Shown piece after piece: positions 37,825-46,199 of a stretch of 64,000 bases of DNA. The stretch spans positions 22,984 to 86,983 of the forward strand of contig CAXTAT010000025.1 of assembly GCA_964242415.1 (NCBI GenBank). Direction: 5' to 3'. Both the position numbers and the translations under genes were made by a program. Under the pieces are notes generated by a model. The model saw only the letters and a program-made list of their open reading frames with translations. It searched no databases and was not told where the DNA came from. The stretch comes from DASWOJ01 sp964242415. GTDB lineage: Bacteria; Pseudomonadota; Alphaproteobacteria; Acetobacterales; Acetobacteraceae. The stretch's first letter is position 1, and every line of letters starts with the position of its first letter.

Positions 37825-38421
37825 TTATGCGGCGCGGGCGGGGGCGTTGGCACCGCGGGCGATGGCCAGGAAGTTGGCCAGAATGGCGTGGCCGTGCTCG
37901 GAGGCGATGCTTTCGGGGTGGAACTGCACGCCGAACACGGGGAGCGCGGCGTGGCGCAGGCCCATGATGGTGCCGTCCTCGGTCCAGGCGGTTGCGGCCA
38001 GGGTGTCCGGCAGCGTTACGGCGTCGACGATCAGGCTGTGGTAGCGGGTGGCCTGGAAGGGGGTGGGCAGGCCCTCGAACACGTCGGTGCCGCGGTGGCG
38101 GACGGCGCTGACCTTGCCGTGCATGGGGGTGGGGGCACGCACCACGTCGCCGCCGAACACCTGGCCGATGGCTTGGTGGCCCAGGCAGACGCCCAGCACG
38201 GGGATGCGCCCGGCGGCGGCGGCGATCAGGTCGCAGCAGATGCCGGCCTCGGACGGGGTGCAGGGGCCGGGGGAGATGACTATGGCTTCTGGGGCACGGG
38301 CCAGGGCCTCGTTCACTGTCAGGGCGTCGTTGCGGACGACCTCGCAGCGGGCGCCGAGGTCGCCCAGGAAATGCACGAGGTTGAAGGTGAAGCTGTCGTA
38401 GTTGTCGATTAGCAGGATCAT
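37825..38421 (-). CDS. trpG: Anthranilate synthase glutamine amidotransferase component
   Basis: Supplies ammonia to TrpE; in many bacteria the same protein also serves aminodeoxychorismate synthase. The 198-residue class I amidotransferase has MILLIDNYDSFTFNLVH, SPGPCTPSEAGI, the nucleophile Cys in VCLGHQAIGQ and the His-Glu pair in QFHPESIASEHG. The start region is duplicated: AGCAGGATCATGGG occurs twice in tandem, giving an upstream ATG whose five-codon frame stops on top of the true ATG. Confidence 0.96.
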   Translation of the reverse strand: MILLIDNYDSFTFNLVHFLGDLGARCEVVRNDALTVNEALARAPEAIVISPGPCTPSEAGICCDLIAAAAGRIPVLGVCLGHQAIGQVFGGDVVRAPTPMHGKVSAVRHRGTDVFEGLPTPFQATRYHSLIVDAVTLPDTLAATAWTEDGTIMGLRHAALPVFGVQFHPESIASEHGHAILANFLAIARGANAPARAA

Positions 38422-38438
38422 GGGAGCAGGATCATGGG
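38411..38438. repeat. Perfect 14-bp tandem duplication over the trpG start
   Basis: AGCAGGATCATGGG at 38411-38424 and 38425-38438. On the minus strand each copy carries an ATG followed by ATC CTG CT. The upstream copy opens a minicistron (38435-38418) encoding MILLP whose TGA overlaps the trpG ATG. Confidence 0.9.
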
Positions 38439-38439
38439 A

Positions 38440-39948
38440 TCAGGCCTTCAGGGCGGCGAAGCGGACGGCTTCCTCGGCGGCGCGGAACAGGGCGCGGGAC
38501 TTTTGCCGGGTTTCTTCCCATTCGCCCTCGGGGGTGCTGTCGGCGACGACGCCGCCGCCGGCCTGGACGTACATGGTGCCGTCCTTCACCACGGCGGTGC
38601 GCAGGCCGATGCAGGTGTCCATGGTGCCGTTGGCGGCGAAGTAGCCGATGCAGCCGGCGTAGATGCCGCGCCGGGTCGGCTCCAGCTCCTCGATGATCTG
38701 CATGGCGCGGATTTTGGGGGCGCCGGTCAGCGTGCCCGCGGGGAAGCCGGCGATCAGGGCGTCCAGGGCGTCCAGGCCGGGGCGCAGGCGGCCCTCGACG
38801 GTGGAGGAGATGTGCATGACGTGGCTGAAGCGCTCGACGGCGAAGCTCTCGACGACGCGGACGGTGCCGAGTTCCGCCACGCGGCCCACGTCGTTGCGGC
38901 CGAGGTCGAGCAGCATCAGGTGTTCTGCGCGCTCCTTGGGGTCGGATAGCAGGTCGGCTTCCAGCGCCTTGTCGGCGTCCGGCGTGGCGCCGCGGGGGCG
39001 GGTGCCGGCGAGGGGGCGGATGGTGACGGTGCCGTCGCGCAGGCGGACCAGGACCTCGGGGCTGCTGCCGACGACTGCGAAGCCGCCGAAGTCCAGGAAG
39101 AACAGGAACGGCGCCGGGTTGATGCGGCGCAGGGCGCGGTACAGCGCGAACGGCGGCAGGGCGAAGGGGACGGAGAAGCGCTGGCTCGGGACCGCTTGGA
39201 AGATGTCGCCGGCGGCGATGTACTCCTTCATGCGGTCCACGGTGGCCATGAACTCGGCCTTGGTCAGGTTGGACTGCGGCTCCGGCTGCGGCGGCAGGGC
39301 GACGGGCGGGGCGGCGTGGGGCAGGGGGCGCAGCAGGGCGGCGTCGGCTTGGGCGAGGGCGGCCTGTGCCTGGTCCCAGGCCTGCTGCGCGGACAGGCCG
39401 GGCTGCGGGTAGATCGGGGCGGCCAGGGTCAGCTCGTCGCGCACGTTGTCGAACACGGCAAACACCGTGGGGCGGATCAGGATGGCTTCGGGCAGGCCGA
39501 TCTCGTCCCGGTTCTTGACCGGCAGCCGCTCCATCAGCCGCACCATGTCGTAGCCGAGGTAGCCGACGAGGCCGCCCAGCATGGGGGGCAGGTGGTCCGG
39601 CAGGTCGAGCTGCGCCTCCTGGATCAGGGCGCGCAGGCTGTCCAGCGCGGGGCGGGGATCGGGCACGAAGGCATGCGGCGCGGACCGGGCGTGGCGGTTG
39701 ACCTCGGCCTGGCCGGCCCGGCAGCGCCAGACCAGGTCCGGGTCCATGCCGATGATGGAGTAGCGGCTGCGGGCGGTGCCGCCCTCGATGCTTTCGAGCA
39801 GGAAGGAGTTGGGGCGGCCATGCGCCAGCTTGAGGAAGGCGGCGACCGGCGTTTCCAGGTCGGCGACGCCCGTGGTCCAGACCAGGGTGCCGCGGCCGGC
39901 GTCGTAGCTGGTGTGGAACGAGGCTTTGCTGGGTGGGATTGCGTTCAT
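38440..39948 (-). CDS. trpE: Anthranilate synthase component I
   Basis: Converts chorismate to anthranilate with TrpG. The 502-residue protein has the N-terminal feedback-site motif FLLESIEGG (tryptophan binding), a catalytic domain with GDIFQAVPSQRF, PLAGTRPRG, LGRNDVGRVAE, FPAGTLTGAPKIRAM and GGGVVADSTPEGE. The gene order trpE-trpG-trpD-trpC is complete here; trpF, trpB and trpA are not in the window. It starts with ATG at 39948, 2 bases after the ppiD stop codon. Confidence 0.97.
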   Translation of the reverse strand: MNAIPPSKASFHTSYDAGRGTLVWTTGVADLETPVAAFLKLAHGRPNSFLLESIEGGTARSRYSIIGMDPDLVWRCRAGQAEVNRHARSAPHAFVPDPRPALDSLRALIQEAQLDLPDHLPPMLGGLVGYLGYDMVRLMERLPVKNRDEIGLPEAILIRPTVFAVFDNVRDELTLAAPIYPQPGLSAQQAWDQAQAALAQADAALLRPLPHAAPPVALPPQPEPQSNLTKAEFMATVDRMKEYIAAGDIFQAVPSQRFSVPFALPPFALYRALRRINPAPFLFFLDFGGFAVVGSSPEVLVRLRDGTVTIRPLAGTRPRGATPDADKALEADLLSDPKERAEHLMLLDLGRNDVGRVAELGTVRVVESFAVERFSHVMHISSTVEGRLRPGLDALDALIAGFPAGTLTGAPKIRAMQIIEELEPTRRGIYAGCIGYFAANGTMDTCIGLRTAVVKDGTMYVQAGGGVVADSTPEGEWEETRQKSRALFRAAEEAVRFAALKA

Positions 39949-39950
39949 GG

Positions 39951-41840
39951 TCAGGGATTTGCGATGCTGTCTAGGGCTTTGACGTTGACCGTTGGGCGCA
40001 GCCGCTGCCGCAGGGCCAGGACGTAGGTTGCCTCGGTGTCTGCGACCAGCGATTGCGTGAGCGCCTTGCGGGTGCGCTCGGCGTCGGCGGGGTCGGTGGA
40101 CGGCTCGGGCTGGATGATCTCCGCCGGGGCCATGACGAAGAAGGCGTCCGGCGTTTCGACCATCGTTGGCTCGTGCAGCTTCAATTGGAACAGCGGGCCT
40201 ACCAGTTCGCCTGCCACGCCCGGCGCTGGCGCACCGCGAAGCACCGGGGCCGAGCGTTGCAGGCGTAGCCCGGCCACCGTCGCTGCGTCGTCCAGGCTGC
40301 CGCCCGCATGCACGGCCGATAGCAGGCGTGCCGCGACCTGCTCCTGCGAGCGGCGGCGGGCGGCGTGGGTCCAGTCCTCGCGCACCTGGTCGGCCACTTC
40401 GGCGAAGGGCCTCAGGGTGGCTGGCGTCATGTCCTCCACGATCAGGCCGAAGTAGGAGGCATCCGGGCCTTCGATCATGTGCGGCGGGTCGCCCTTGCTG
40501 GCGGCGAAGGCGGCGGTGATGAAGGGCTGGCGCAGCGACGGCGGGCCGGGGATCGGCGCCGGGTCGCCGGAGGGGGTGTTGCCCTTGGCGTCCAGGCTGC
40601 CTGCGACCGCGGCGGCGCCGATGTCGGTGGGGATCTCGTCGAGGGTCGGGCTGGCGGACAGGGCGTCCTCCAGCTTGTTGGCGCGGTCGTATACGCTGTC
40701 GGATGCACGTTCCAGGGCGATCTTGTTGCGGATGTCGGCGGTTGCCTGCTCCAGGGTGCGGGTGCTGCCGGGCGAGACCTTCACCACGCGGAACACCTGC
40801 CAGCCCAGCCCGGAGGAGATCGGACCCGTCACGGCGTCCGGTGCGGCGGCGAACACGGCGGTGCCCAGCTCCGGCGAGGGGATCTCTGGCTGTGTCGTGT
40901 CGTCCAGCGCGATGGCGGAGGCGCCGGATTCGGCCTGATGCTGGATGCTGTCCCAGCTTGCCCCGGCGGTCCAGGCGGCGGCCAGGCTGCGCGCGCGCGC
41001 CTCGTCCGCGGCCACGACGACCTGGACCGAGCGTTTTTCCGGCTGCACGTACTCGGCTTTGTGCTGGTCATAGTAGGCGGCGATGTCGGCGTCCGGCACC
41101 TCGATGCTGCGCGCCACCGTGTCGGGCGACAGGACGACGGCCTTGATGCGGCGGAACTCGGGGGCGCTGAACAGATTGGCGTTGTTCTCGTAGAAGCGCT
41201 GCAGGTCGTCGTCGGTTGGCGGCGGCGGCTCGGGCGCGGCGGCGAAGGGCAGTTCGACGTAGTCGGCTATCCTGGCTTCGCGCTGGTAGGCGAACACCTC
41301 GCGCAGCAGGATGTCGGGGGAGGCGATGCCGGCCTGGACCGCCTCCATCAGTTGGCGCTCGGCGAGGCTGGTGCGCAGACCGTCCATGAAGCGCGCCTCG
41401 GTCAGGTTGTTGTTGCGCAGCACGGCGTCGAACGTCGTGCGGCTGAAGGTGCCGCCGGGTCCGCGGAACACCGGCATGTCGCGCACGGCCTGCACCAGCG
41501 CGGTGTCGGGCACGCTGACCCCCATGCCGGCGACGGTGGTGCTGATGGCGGCGTCGTTCACCATGCGGTCGAGCGTCTGTTCGGCGACGGCGCGGCGGAT
41601 GGCGGGCGTCGGCTCCGACTTGCCGCCCAGCATGCGGGTGACCTGGGCGAGCTGGCGGTTGAACTGCTCCTGCATTTCCTGCGGCTCGATCGTGTGGTCG
41701 CCGACGTTGGCCACGGCGGTGTTGCTGCCGAGGTTGCGGACGACGTCGGCCACGCCCCACAGCCCGAACGAGGCGACGAGCACGATGAAGAAGACGCGGG
41801 CGATCCAGGTGTTGAGGAAGCGGCGGAGGGCAGACAGCAT
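39951..41840 (-). CDS. PpiD-like membrane-anchored peptidylprolyl isomerase/chaperone
   Basis: Periplasmic folding factor held in the inner membrane. The 629-residue protein has one membrane anchor (about residues 15-33, VFFIVLVASFGLWG), a SurA-like N-terminal domain (about 40-190) and a degenerate rotamase domain (about 250-370, with TGPISSGLGWQVFRV). A long C-terminal chaperone part follows. ATG at 41840 was chosen; the frame extends to a TTG at 41855, but GGAA lies 8 nt before the ATG. It is the first gene of the ppiD-trp-moa-lexA run and is divergent from tpiA. Confidence 0.9.
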   Translation of the reverse strand: MLSALRRFLNTWIARVFFIVLVASFGLWGVADVVRNLGSNTAVANVGDHTIEPQEMQEQFNRQLAQVTRMLGGKSEPTPAIRRAVAEQTLDRMVNDAAISTTVAGMGVSVPDTALVQAVRDMPVFRGPGGTFSRTTFDAVLRNNNLTEARFMDGLRTSLAERQLMEAVQAGIASPDILLREVFAYQREARIADYVELPFAAAPEPPPPTDDDLQRFYENNANLFSAPEFRRIKAVVLSPDTVARSIEVPDADIAAYYDQHKAEYVQPEKRSVQVVVAADEARARSLAAAWTAGASWDSIQHQAESGASAIALDDTTQPEIPSPELGTAVFAAAPDAVTGPISSGLGWQVFRVVKVSPGSTRTLEQATADIRNKIALERASDSVYDRANKLEDALSASPTLDEIPTDIGAAAVAGSLDAKGNTPSGDPAPIPGPPSLRQPFITAAFAASKGDPPHMIEGPDASYFGLIVEDMTPATLRPFAEVADQVREDWTHAARRRSQEQVAARLLSAVHAGGSLDDAATVAGLRLQRSAPVLRGAPAPGVAGELVGPLFQLKLHEPTMVETPDAFFVMAPAEIIQPEPSTDPADAERTRKALTQSLVADTEATYVLALRQRLRPTVNVKALDSIANP

Positions 41841-41940
41841 CGGGCGGGGTTCCAAGCGGCGGCGGCACCATAGGCAACGGCGGCGGGATTTGCCAGACGC
41901 CGCGGTGGGCGGATCACCTATCGCGCGGGGACCGCGTTGC

Positions 41941-42101
41941 CTGCTCCCTCTTTCTTCGGGAGAGGGCCGGGGTGGGGAAGTTTTGCGGTGCGGTCCTCCC
42001 GGGCCAGGAGCTTGATCCCGGCGAGGTGTGCGATCACCGGGCGGGGCGGGTTAGCAAGACCCCCTCACCCCGGCCCTCTCCCGAAGGGGGAGAGGGGCAG
42101 G
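41941..42101. repeat. Paired REP-like elements (BIME-like) between ppiD and tpiA
   Basis: Left arm 41941-41980 (CTTCGGGAGAGGGCCGGGG) is in inverted orientation to the right arm 42058-42101 (CCCCTCACCCCGGCCCTCTC then CCGAAGGGGGAGAGGGG). About 77 bases separate them. Each arm can form its own hairpin. Same design at 42971-43122 and 61138-61295. Confidence 0.85.
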
Positions 42102-42137
42102 CAACGGCGCTGGCCTTGCTGCCGTGGCGGCGTTCAG

Positions 42138-42165
42138 TTGGCGTGTGTGCCCTGGCCGCTATAAG
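42138..42165 (+). promoter_or_regulatory. Possible sigma-70 type promoter of tpiA
   Basis: TTGGCG (42138-42143), a 16-base spacer and TATAAG (42160-42165) form a plausible promoter about 40 bases before the tpiA start. It is a visual match only. Confidence 0.35.
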
Positions 42166-42178
42166 GCGGTGATACACT

Positions 42179-42209
42179 GGGGATTGCAGGATGGGGGGAT
42201 TGCAGGATG
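42179..42209. repeat. 16-bp-period duplication over the tpiA start
   Basis: GGGGATTGCAGGATG occurs at 42179-42193 and 42195-42209. The second copy holds the tpiA ribosome site and ATG; the first copy holds an ATG that is out of frame with tpiA. Confidence 0.9.
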
Positions 42210-42959
42210 CGGCACCTGATTGCGGGCAACTGGAAGATGAATGGGTTGCGCGCTGAGGCTCGCAGCCTTGCCGACGGCTTGCGGGCTGGCGCGGATGGCC
42301 TGGGGTGCGACCTGCTGGTGTGCCCGCCGGCGACGGTGCTGGCCGAGGTGGCGGCGCTGCTGGCCGACAGCGCCGTCGCGGTCGGCGGCCAGGACTGCCA
42401 TGCCGTGGCCAAGGGCGCCCATACCGGGGATGTCTCGGCGCCGATGCTGCGCGATGCGGGGGCGGCTTGGGTGATCCTGGGGCACTCCGAGCGCCGGCAG
42501 GATCACCATGAGACTAGTCTGGAGGTGCGCGAGAAGGCCGGCGCCGCCACTGCCGCGGGGTTGACGGCGATCGTGTGCGTTGGCGAGACGGCGGCGGAGC
42601 GGGAGGGCGGGCAGGCATTGCGGGTGGTTGGCGAGCAGCTATCGGGCAGCTTGCCGGCCGGGTTCGCTGGCGTTGTGGCTTATGAGCCGATCTGGGCCAT
42701 CGGCACTGGCCGTATCCCGACCGAGGCTGATGTCGTGGCGATGCACGCCTTTATTCGCGCGCAGATGGTGGCGGGTCTTGGCGCGGGCGCGTCCGGCTTG
42801 CGCATCCTGTATGGCGGTTCGGTTAAGCCGGACAATGCTGCCGCGCTGCTTGGCTTGCCGGAGGTGGGTGGGGCGCTGGTCGGGGGGGCTAGCCTGGCGG
42901 CGGCGGATTTTCTTGCGATTGCGCGTGCGGCCGGGGCGGGGCGGACAGGGATGACTTGA
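42207..42959 (+). CDS. tpiA: Triosephosphate isomerase
   Basis: Interconverts dihydroxyacetone phosphate and glyceraldehyde 3-phosphate in glycolysis. The 250-residue TIM barrel has Lys10 in GNWKMNG, His93 in ILGHSERR, Glu160 in VAYEPIWAIGTG and the phosphate loop YGGSVKPDN. The loop after HSERR reads QDHHET rather than the common xxFGE form. ATG at 42207 has AGG just upstream, within a duplicated leader. It is followed by a repeat-filled gap and then secG. Confidence 0.97.
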   Translation: MRHLIAGNWKMNGLRAEARSLADGLRAGADGLGCDLLVCPPATVLAEVAALLADSAVAVGGQDCHAVAKGAHTGDVSAPMLRDAGAAWVILGHSERRQDHHETSLEVREKAGAATAAGLTAIVCVGETAAEREGGQALRVVGEQLSGSLPAGFAGVVAYEPIWAIGTGRIPTEADVVAMHAFIRAQMVAGLGAGASGLRILYGGSVKPDNAAALLGLPEVGGALVGGASLAAADFLAIARAAGAGRTGMT

Positions 42960-42970
42960 TGGTGGGGTCT

Positions 42971-43122
42971 GCCTGCTTTCCCTGTTTTGGGGGAGGGCTG
43001 GGGTGGGGGGCTTGCTTCCTTGCTGGCCTTGGTTGGTAGGGCCGGGCTGCTGGTGTCGGCGGGGCGGTGCTGCACGGCCCCCTCACCCCGGCCCTCTCCC
43101 GAAGCGGGGAGAGGGGGAAGGT
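42971..43122. repeat. Paired REP-like elements (BIME-like) between tpiA and secG
   Basis: Left arm 42971-43015 (TTTTGGGGGAGGGCTGGGG) is a diverged inverted copy; right arm 43078-43122 (CCCCTCACCCCGGCCCTCTC then CCGAAGCGGGGAGAGGG) is well conserved. Separation about 62 bases. The rest of the 259-base gap to secG shows no gene. Confidence 0.85.
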
Positions 43123-43218
43123 GGCGGGTTTTTGCTCTTGGCGGGGGTCTTGCCTTTGGGGCGCTTTCCAAGCCGCACCGGGGGGTCTAAGGAACGCGCG
43201 CGCCGGGGAAGCCTATTC

Positions 43219-43599
43219 ATGACAACCGCTCTGCTGATCATCCACCTGTTCGTCACCCTTGCCCTGATTGGCGTCGTGCTGATCCAGCGCAGCGAGGGGG
43301 GTGGGCTGGGCATTGGCTCGTCACAGGGGATGGGCGGATTCATGTCCGGCCGGGGGACGACCAACCTCCTGACGCGCACGACGGCCATCCTGGGGGGGAC
43401 GTTCTTTGCGTTGTCGCTCACGTTGGCGCTGTTGAACCGTGGCACGGTCGGGGGCCGCTCCCTGTTGGACCAGGTGCCGATTTCAGCCCCCGCGGCGCCG
43501 GGGTCGCCGGCGGCACCGGGAGTTCCGGCCGCGGGCGCACCAGTGCCTGGCCCAGAAGCGGTGCCGGCGCCGCGTGCGCCTGCCGTGCCAACGAACTAG
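43219..43599 (+). CDS. secG: Preprotein translocase subunit SecG
   Basis: Small subunit of the SecYEG channel in the inner membrane. The 126-residue protein has two membrane segments (about 2-22 and 54-74) and the conserved IGVVLIQRSEGGGLGIG and TNLLTRTTAILG. A 45-residue proline/alanine-rich tail follows, common in alphaproteobacterial SecG. ATG at 43219 has GGGGAAG upstream. The tpiA-secG-pyrG order is common in alphaproteobacteria. Confidence 0.95.
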   Translation: MTTALLIIHLFVTLALIGVVLIQRSEGGGLGIGSSQGMGGFMSGRGTTNLLTRTTAILGGTFFALSLTLALLNRGTVGGRSLLDQVPISAPAAPGSPAAPGVPAAGAPVPGPEAVPAPRAPAVPTN

Positions 43600-43684
43600 G
43601 GGTGCGCCTGGCGACCCTCCGACTAGCAGCGTTGCGGCATCCGGGGTGTTGCCGGGGCGGCAACCCGGTGTATCAGGGCCGCCC

Positions 43685-45313
43685 ATGACGCGGTTCGTAT
43701 TCATCACCGGCGGCGTGGTTTCCTCACTCGGCAAGGGCCTGGCGTCGGCGGCGCTGGGCGCATTGCTGCAGGCGCGCGGGTATTCGGTGCGGCTGCGCAA
43801 GCTCGATCCCTACCTGAACGTCGATCCTGGGACGATGAGCCCCTACCAGCATGGCGAGGTGTTCGTCACCGATGACGGGGCGGAGACCGACCTCGACCTC
43901 GGCCATTACGAGCGGTTCACGGGCGTCCCCGCGACGCAGGCGGACAACGCCACCACCGGGCGCATCTACTCCGAGGTGATCGCCAAGGAGCGGCGGGGCG
44001 ACTACCTCGGCGCCACCGTGCAGGTGATCCCGCACATCACCGACGCCATCAAGGAGGCGATCACCCGTGACACCGAGGGCCTGGATTTCGCGCTGATCGA
44101 GATCGGCGGCACCGTGGGGGACATCGAGAGCCTGCCGTTCCTGGAGGCGATCCGGCAGCTCAGCAACGAGCTTGGCCCGGCGGGGACCATGTTCGTGCAC
44201 CTGACGTTGGTGCCCTACATCCCGTCTGCGGGGGAGCTGAAGACCAAGCCGACGCAGCACTCGGTGAAGGAGCTGCTGGGCGTCGGCATCCAGCCGCAGA
44301 TGCTGCTGTGCCGCTGCGACCGGCCGATCCCGGAGACTGAGCGGCGCAAGATCGCCAGCTTCTGCAACGTGCGCCCGCAGGCCGTCATCGCGGCGCTGGA
44401 CGTGGACACCATCTATGCGGTGCCGATCAGCTACCACCAGGAGGGCATGGACCGCGAGGTGCTGCGGCACTTCCACCTGCCGTTCGACGTCGAGCCGGAT
44501 CTGTCGCCCTGGCAGCGCATCGTCGATATCGTGCGTGCGCCCGAGGGGGAGGTGCGGATCGCGGTGGTCGGCAAGTACACCAACCTGCTCGACAGCTATA
44601 AGAGCCTGGCGGAGGCGTTGACGCATGGCGGCGTCGCCAACCGGGTGCGGGTCCAATTGGATTGGGTGGACAGCCAGATCTTCGAGCAGCCGAACGCGGT
44701 CACGCGGCTGGAGGGGGTGCACGGCATCCTGGTGCCCGGCGGATTCGGCGAGCGCGGCACGGAGGGCAAGATCGCTGCCGTCCGGTTCGCCAGGGAACGA
44801 CGGGTGCCGTTCTTCGGCATCTGCTTCGGGATGCAGATGGCCGTGATCGAGTGCGCGCGGAACCAGGTGGGCCTGCATGATGCCTCGTCCACCGAGTTCG
44901 GGCCGTGCGAGAACCCCGTGGTGGGCCTGCTGACCGAATGGGCGCGGGGCAACGAGATGGAGCGGCGCGAGGCTGGCGGCAACCTGGGCGGCACCATGCG
45001 GCTGGGCGCCTATCCGGCGGAGCTGGCGCCGGGGTCGCTGGTCAGCGCGCAGTATGGCAGGACGCATATCCAGGAGCGCCACCGGCACCGCTGGGAGGTG
45101 AACGTGCATTACCGCGACTCCATCGAGGCGGAGGGCCTGCGGTTTTCCGGCATGTCGCCGGATGGCATCCTGCCGGAGATCGTCGAGCGGCCGGACCATC
45201 CGTGGTTCATCGGCGTGCAGTATCATCCGGAGCTGAAGTCGAAGCCGCTGGCGCCGCATCCGCTGTTCGCCGGGTTCATCCGGGCGGCCGTGAAGCAGTC
45301 GCGCCTTGTCTGA
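43685..45313 (+). CDS. pyrG: CTP synthase
   Basis: Makes CTP from UTP using glutamine. The 542-residue protein has the synthase domain (MTRFVFITGGVVSSLGKG, DPYLNVDPGTMSP, IGGTVGDIESLPFLEAIRQ) and the class I amidotransferase domain with Cys in FFGICFGMQ and the QYHPELKSKP His-Glu pair. ATG at 43685 fixes the conserved N-terminus. kdsA follows with an 8-base overlap. Confidence 0.97.
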   Translation: MTRFVFITGGVVSSLGKGLASAALGALLQARGYSVRLRKLDPYLNVDPGTMSPYQHGEVFVTDDGAETDLDLGHYERFTGVPATQADNATTGRIYSEVIAKERRGDYLGATVQVIPHITDAIKEAITRDTEGLDFALIEIGGTVGDIESLPFLEAIRQLSNELGPAGTMFVHLTLVPYIPSAGELKTKPTQHSVKELLGVGIQPQMLLCRCDRPIPETERRKIASFCNVRPQAVIAALDVDTIYAVPISYHQEGMDREVLRHFHLPFDVEPDLSPWQRIVDIVRAPEGEVRIAVVGKYTNLLDSYKSLAEALTHGGVANRVRVQLDWVDSQIFEQPNAVTRLEGVHGILVPGGFGERGTEGKIAAVRFARERRVPFFGICFGMQMAVIECARNQVGLHDASSTEFGPCENPVVGLLTEWARGNEMERREAGGNLGGTMRLGAYPAELAPGSLVSAQYGRTHIQERHRHRWEVNVHYRDSIEAEGLRFSGMSPDGILPEIVERPDHPWFIGVQYHPELKSKPLAPHPLFAGFIRAAVKQSRLV

Positions 45314-46199
45314 CCAGTCGCCCAACGAGACCCGGACGGTCCGGGTGCGGGATGTCGAGATCGGCAACGACCGCCCGTTCGTGCTGATTGCCGGGCCATG
45401 CCAGATCGAGTCGGAGGCGCACGCGTTCGAGATGGCGGAGGCGCTGTGCGGCATCGCGCAGGCGGTGGGCGTGCCGCTGATCTACAAGTCCAGCTTTGAT
45501 AAGGCCAACCGCACCAGCGCCGGGGCGCAACGGGGCGTGGGGATCATCCGTGGCCTGACGATACTGGCGGCGGTGCGGGAGCGGTTCCGTATTCCGGTGC
45601 TGACCGATGTGCACTCCACCGACCAGTGCGAGCCGGCGGCGGAGGTGGTGGACATCCTGCAGATCCCGGCATTCCTGTGCCGGCAGACCGACCTGCTGCT
45701 GGCGGCGGGCGAGACGGGGCGGGCGGTCAACATCAAGAAGGGGCAGTTCCTGGCGCCCTGGGACATGGCGCATGTTGCGGCGAAGATCGCGTCCACGGGC
45801 AATGAGAGCATCCTGCTGACCGAGCGTGGTGTCAGCTTTGGCTATAATGCGCTGGTGACAGACTTCCGCGGGCTGCCGATCATGGCGCGCAGCGGCTACC
45901 CGGTCGTGTTCGACGCTACCCATTCCGTGCAGCAACCTGGGGGACATGGCGGGTCGTCCGGCGGGCAGCGGGAGTTCGCGCCGGTGCTGGCGCGCGCCGC
46001 CTTGGCCGTGGGCGTGGCGGCGCTGTTTATCGAGACCCATGCCGATCCGGATGCCGCGCCCAGCGACGGGCCGAACATGATCCCGCTGCGGGAGATGCCG
46101 GCGTTGATTGCCGGGCTGCGCGCGCTGGACGACTTCATGAAGCCGCGCCTTTTCCCATCGGGCCATGAGCCCTCAACCGACGGAGACCCTCCCGAATGA
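45306..46199 (+). CDS. kdsA: 3-deoxy-8-phosphooctulonate synthase
   Basis: Forms KDO 8-phosphate from arabinose 5-phosphate and phosphoenolpyruvate for lipopolysaccharide. The 297-residue TIM barrel shows IAGPCQIESE, YKSSFDKANRTS, LTDVHS, IKKGQFLAPWDM, FDATHSVQQPGG and IETHADPD. The start is TTG at 45306, overlapping the pyrG stop by 8 bases. Its end overlaps eno by 4 bases, so pyrG-kdsA-eno are coupled. Confidence 0.96.
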   Translation: MSDQSPNETRTVRVRDVEIGNDRPFVLIAGPCQIESEAHAFEMAEALCGIAQAVGVPLIYKSSFDKANRTSAGAQRGVGIIRGLTILAAVRERFRIPVLTDVHSTDQCEPAAEVVDILQIPAFLCRQTDLLLAAGETGRAVNIKKGQFLAPWDMAHVAAKIASTGNESILLTERGVSFGYNALVTDFRGLPIMARSGYPVVFDATHSVQQPGGHGGSSGGQREFAPVLARAALAVGVAALFIETHADPDAAPSDGPNMIPLREMPALIAGLRALDDFMKPRLFPSGHEPSTDGDPPE

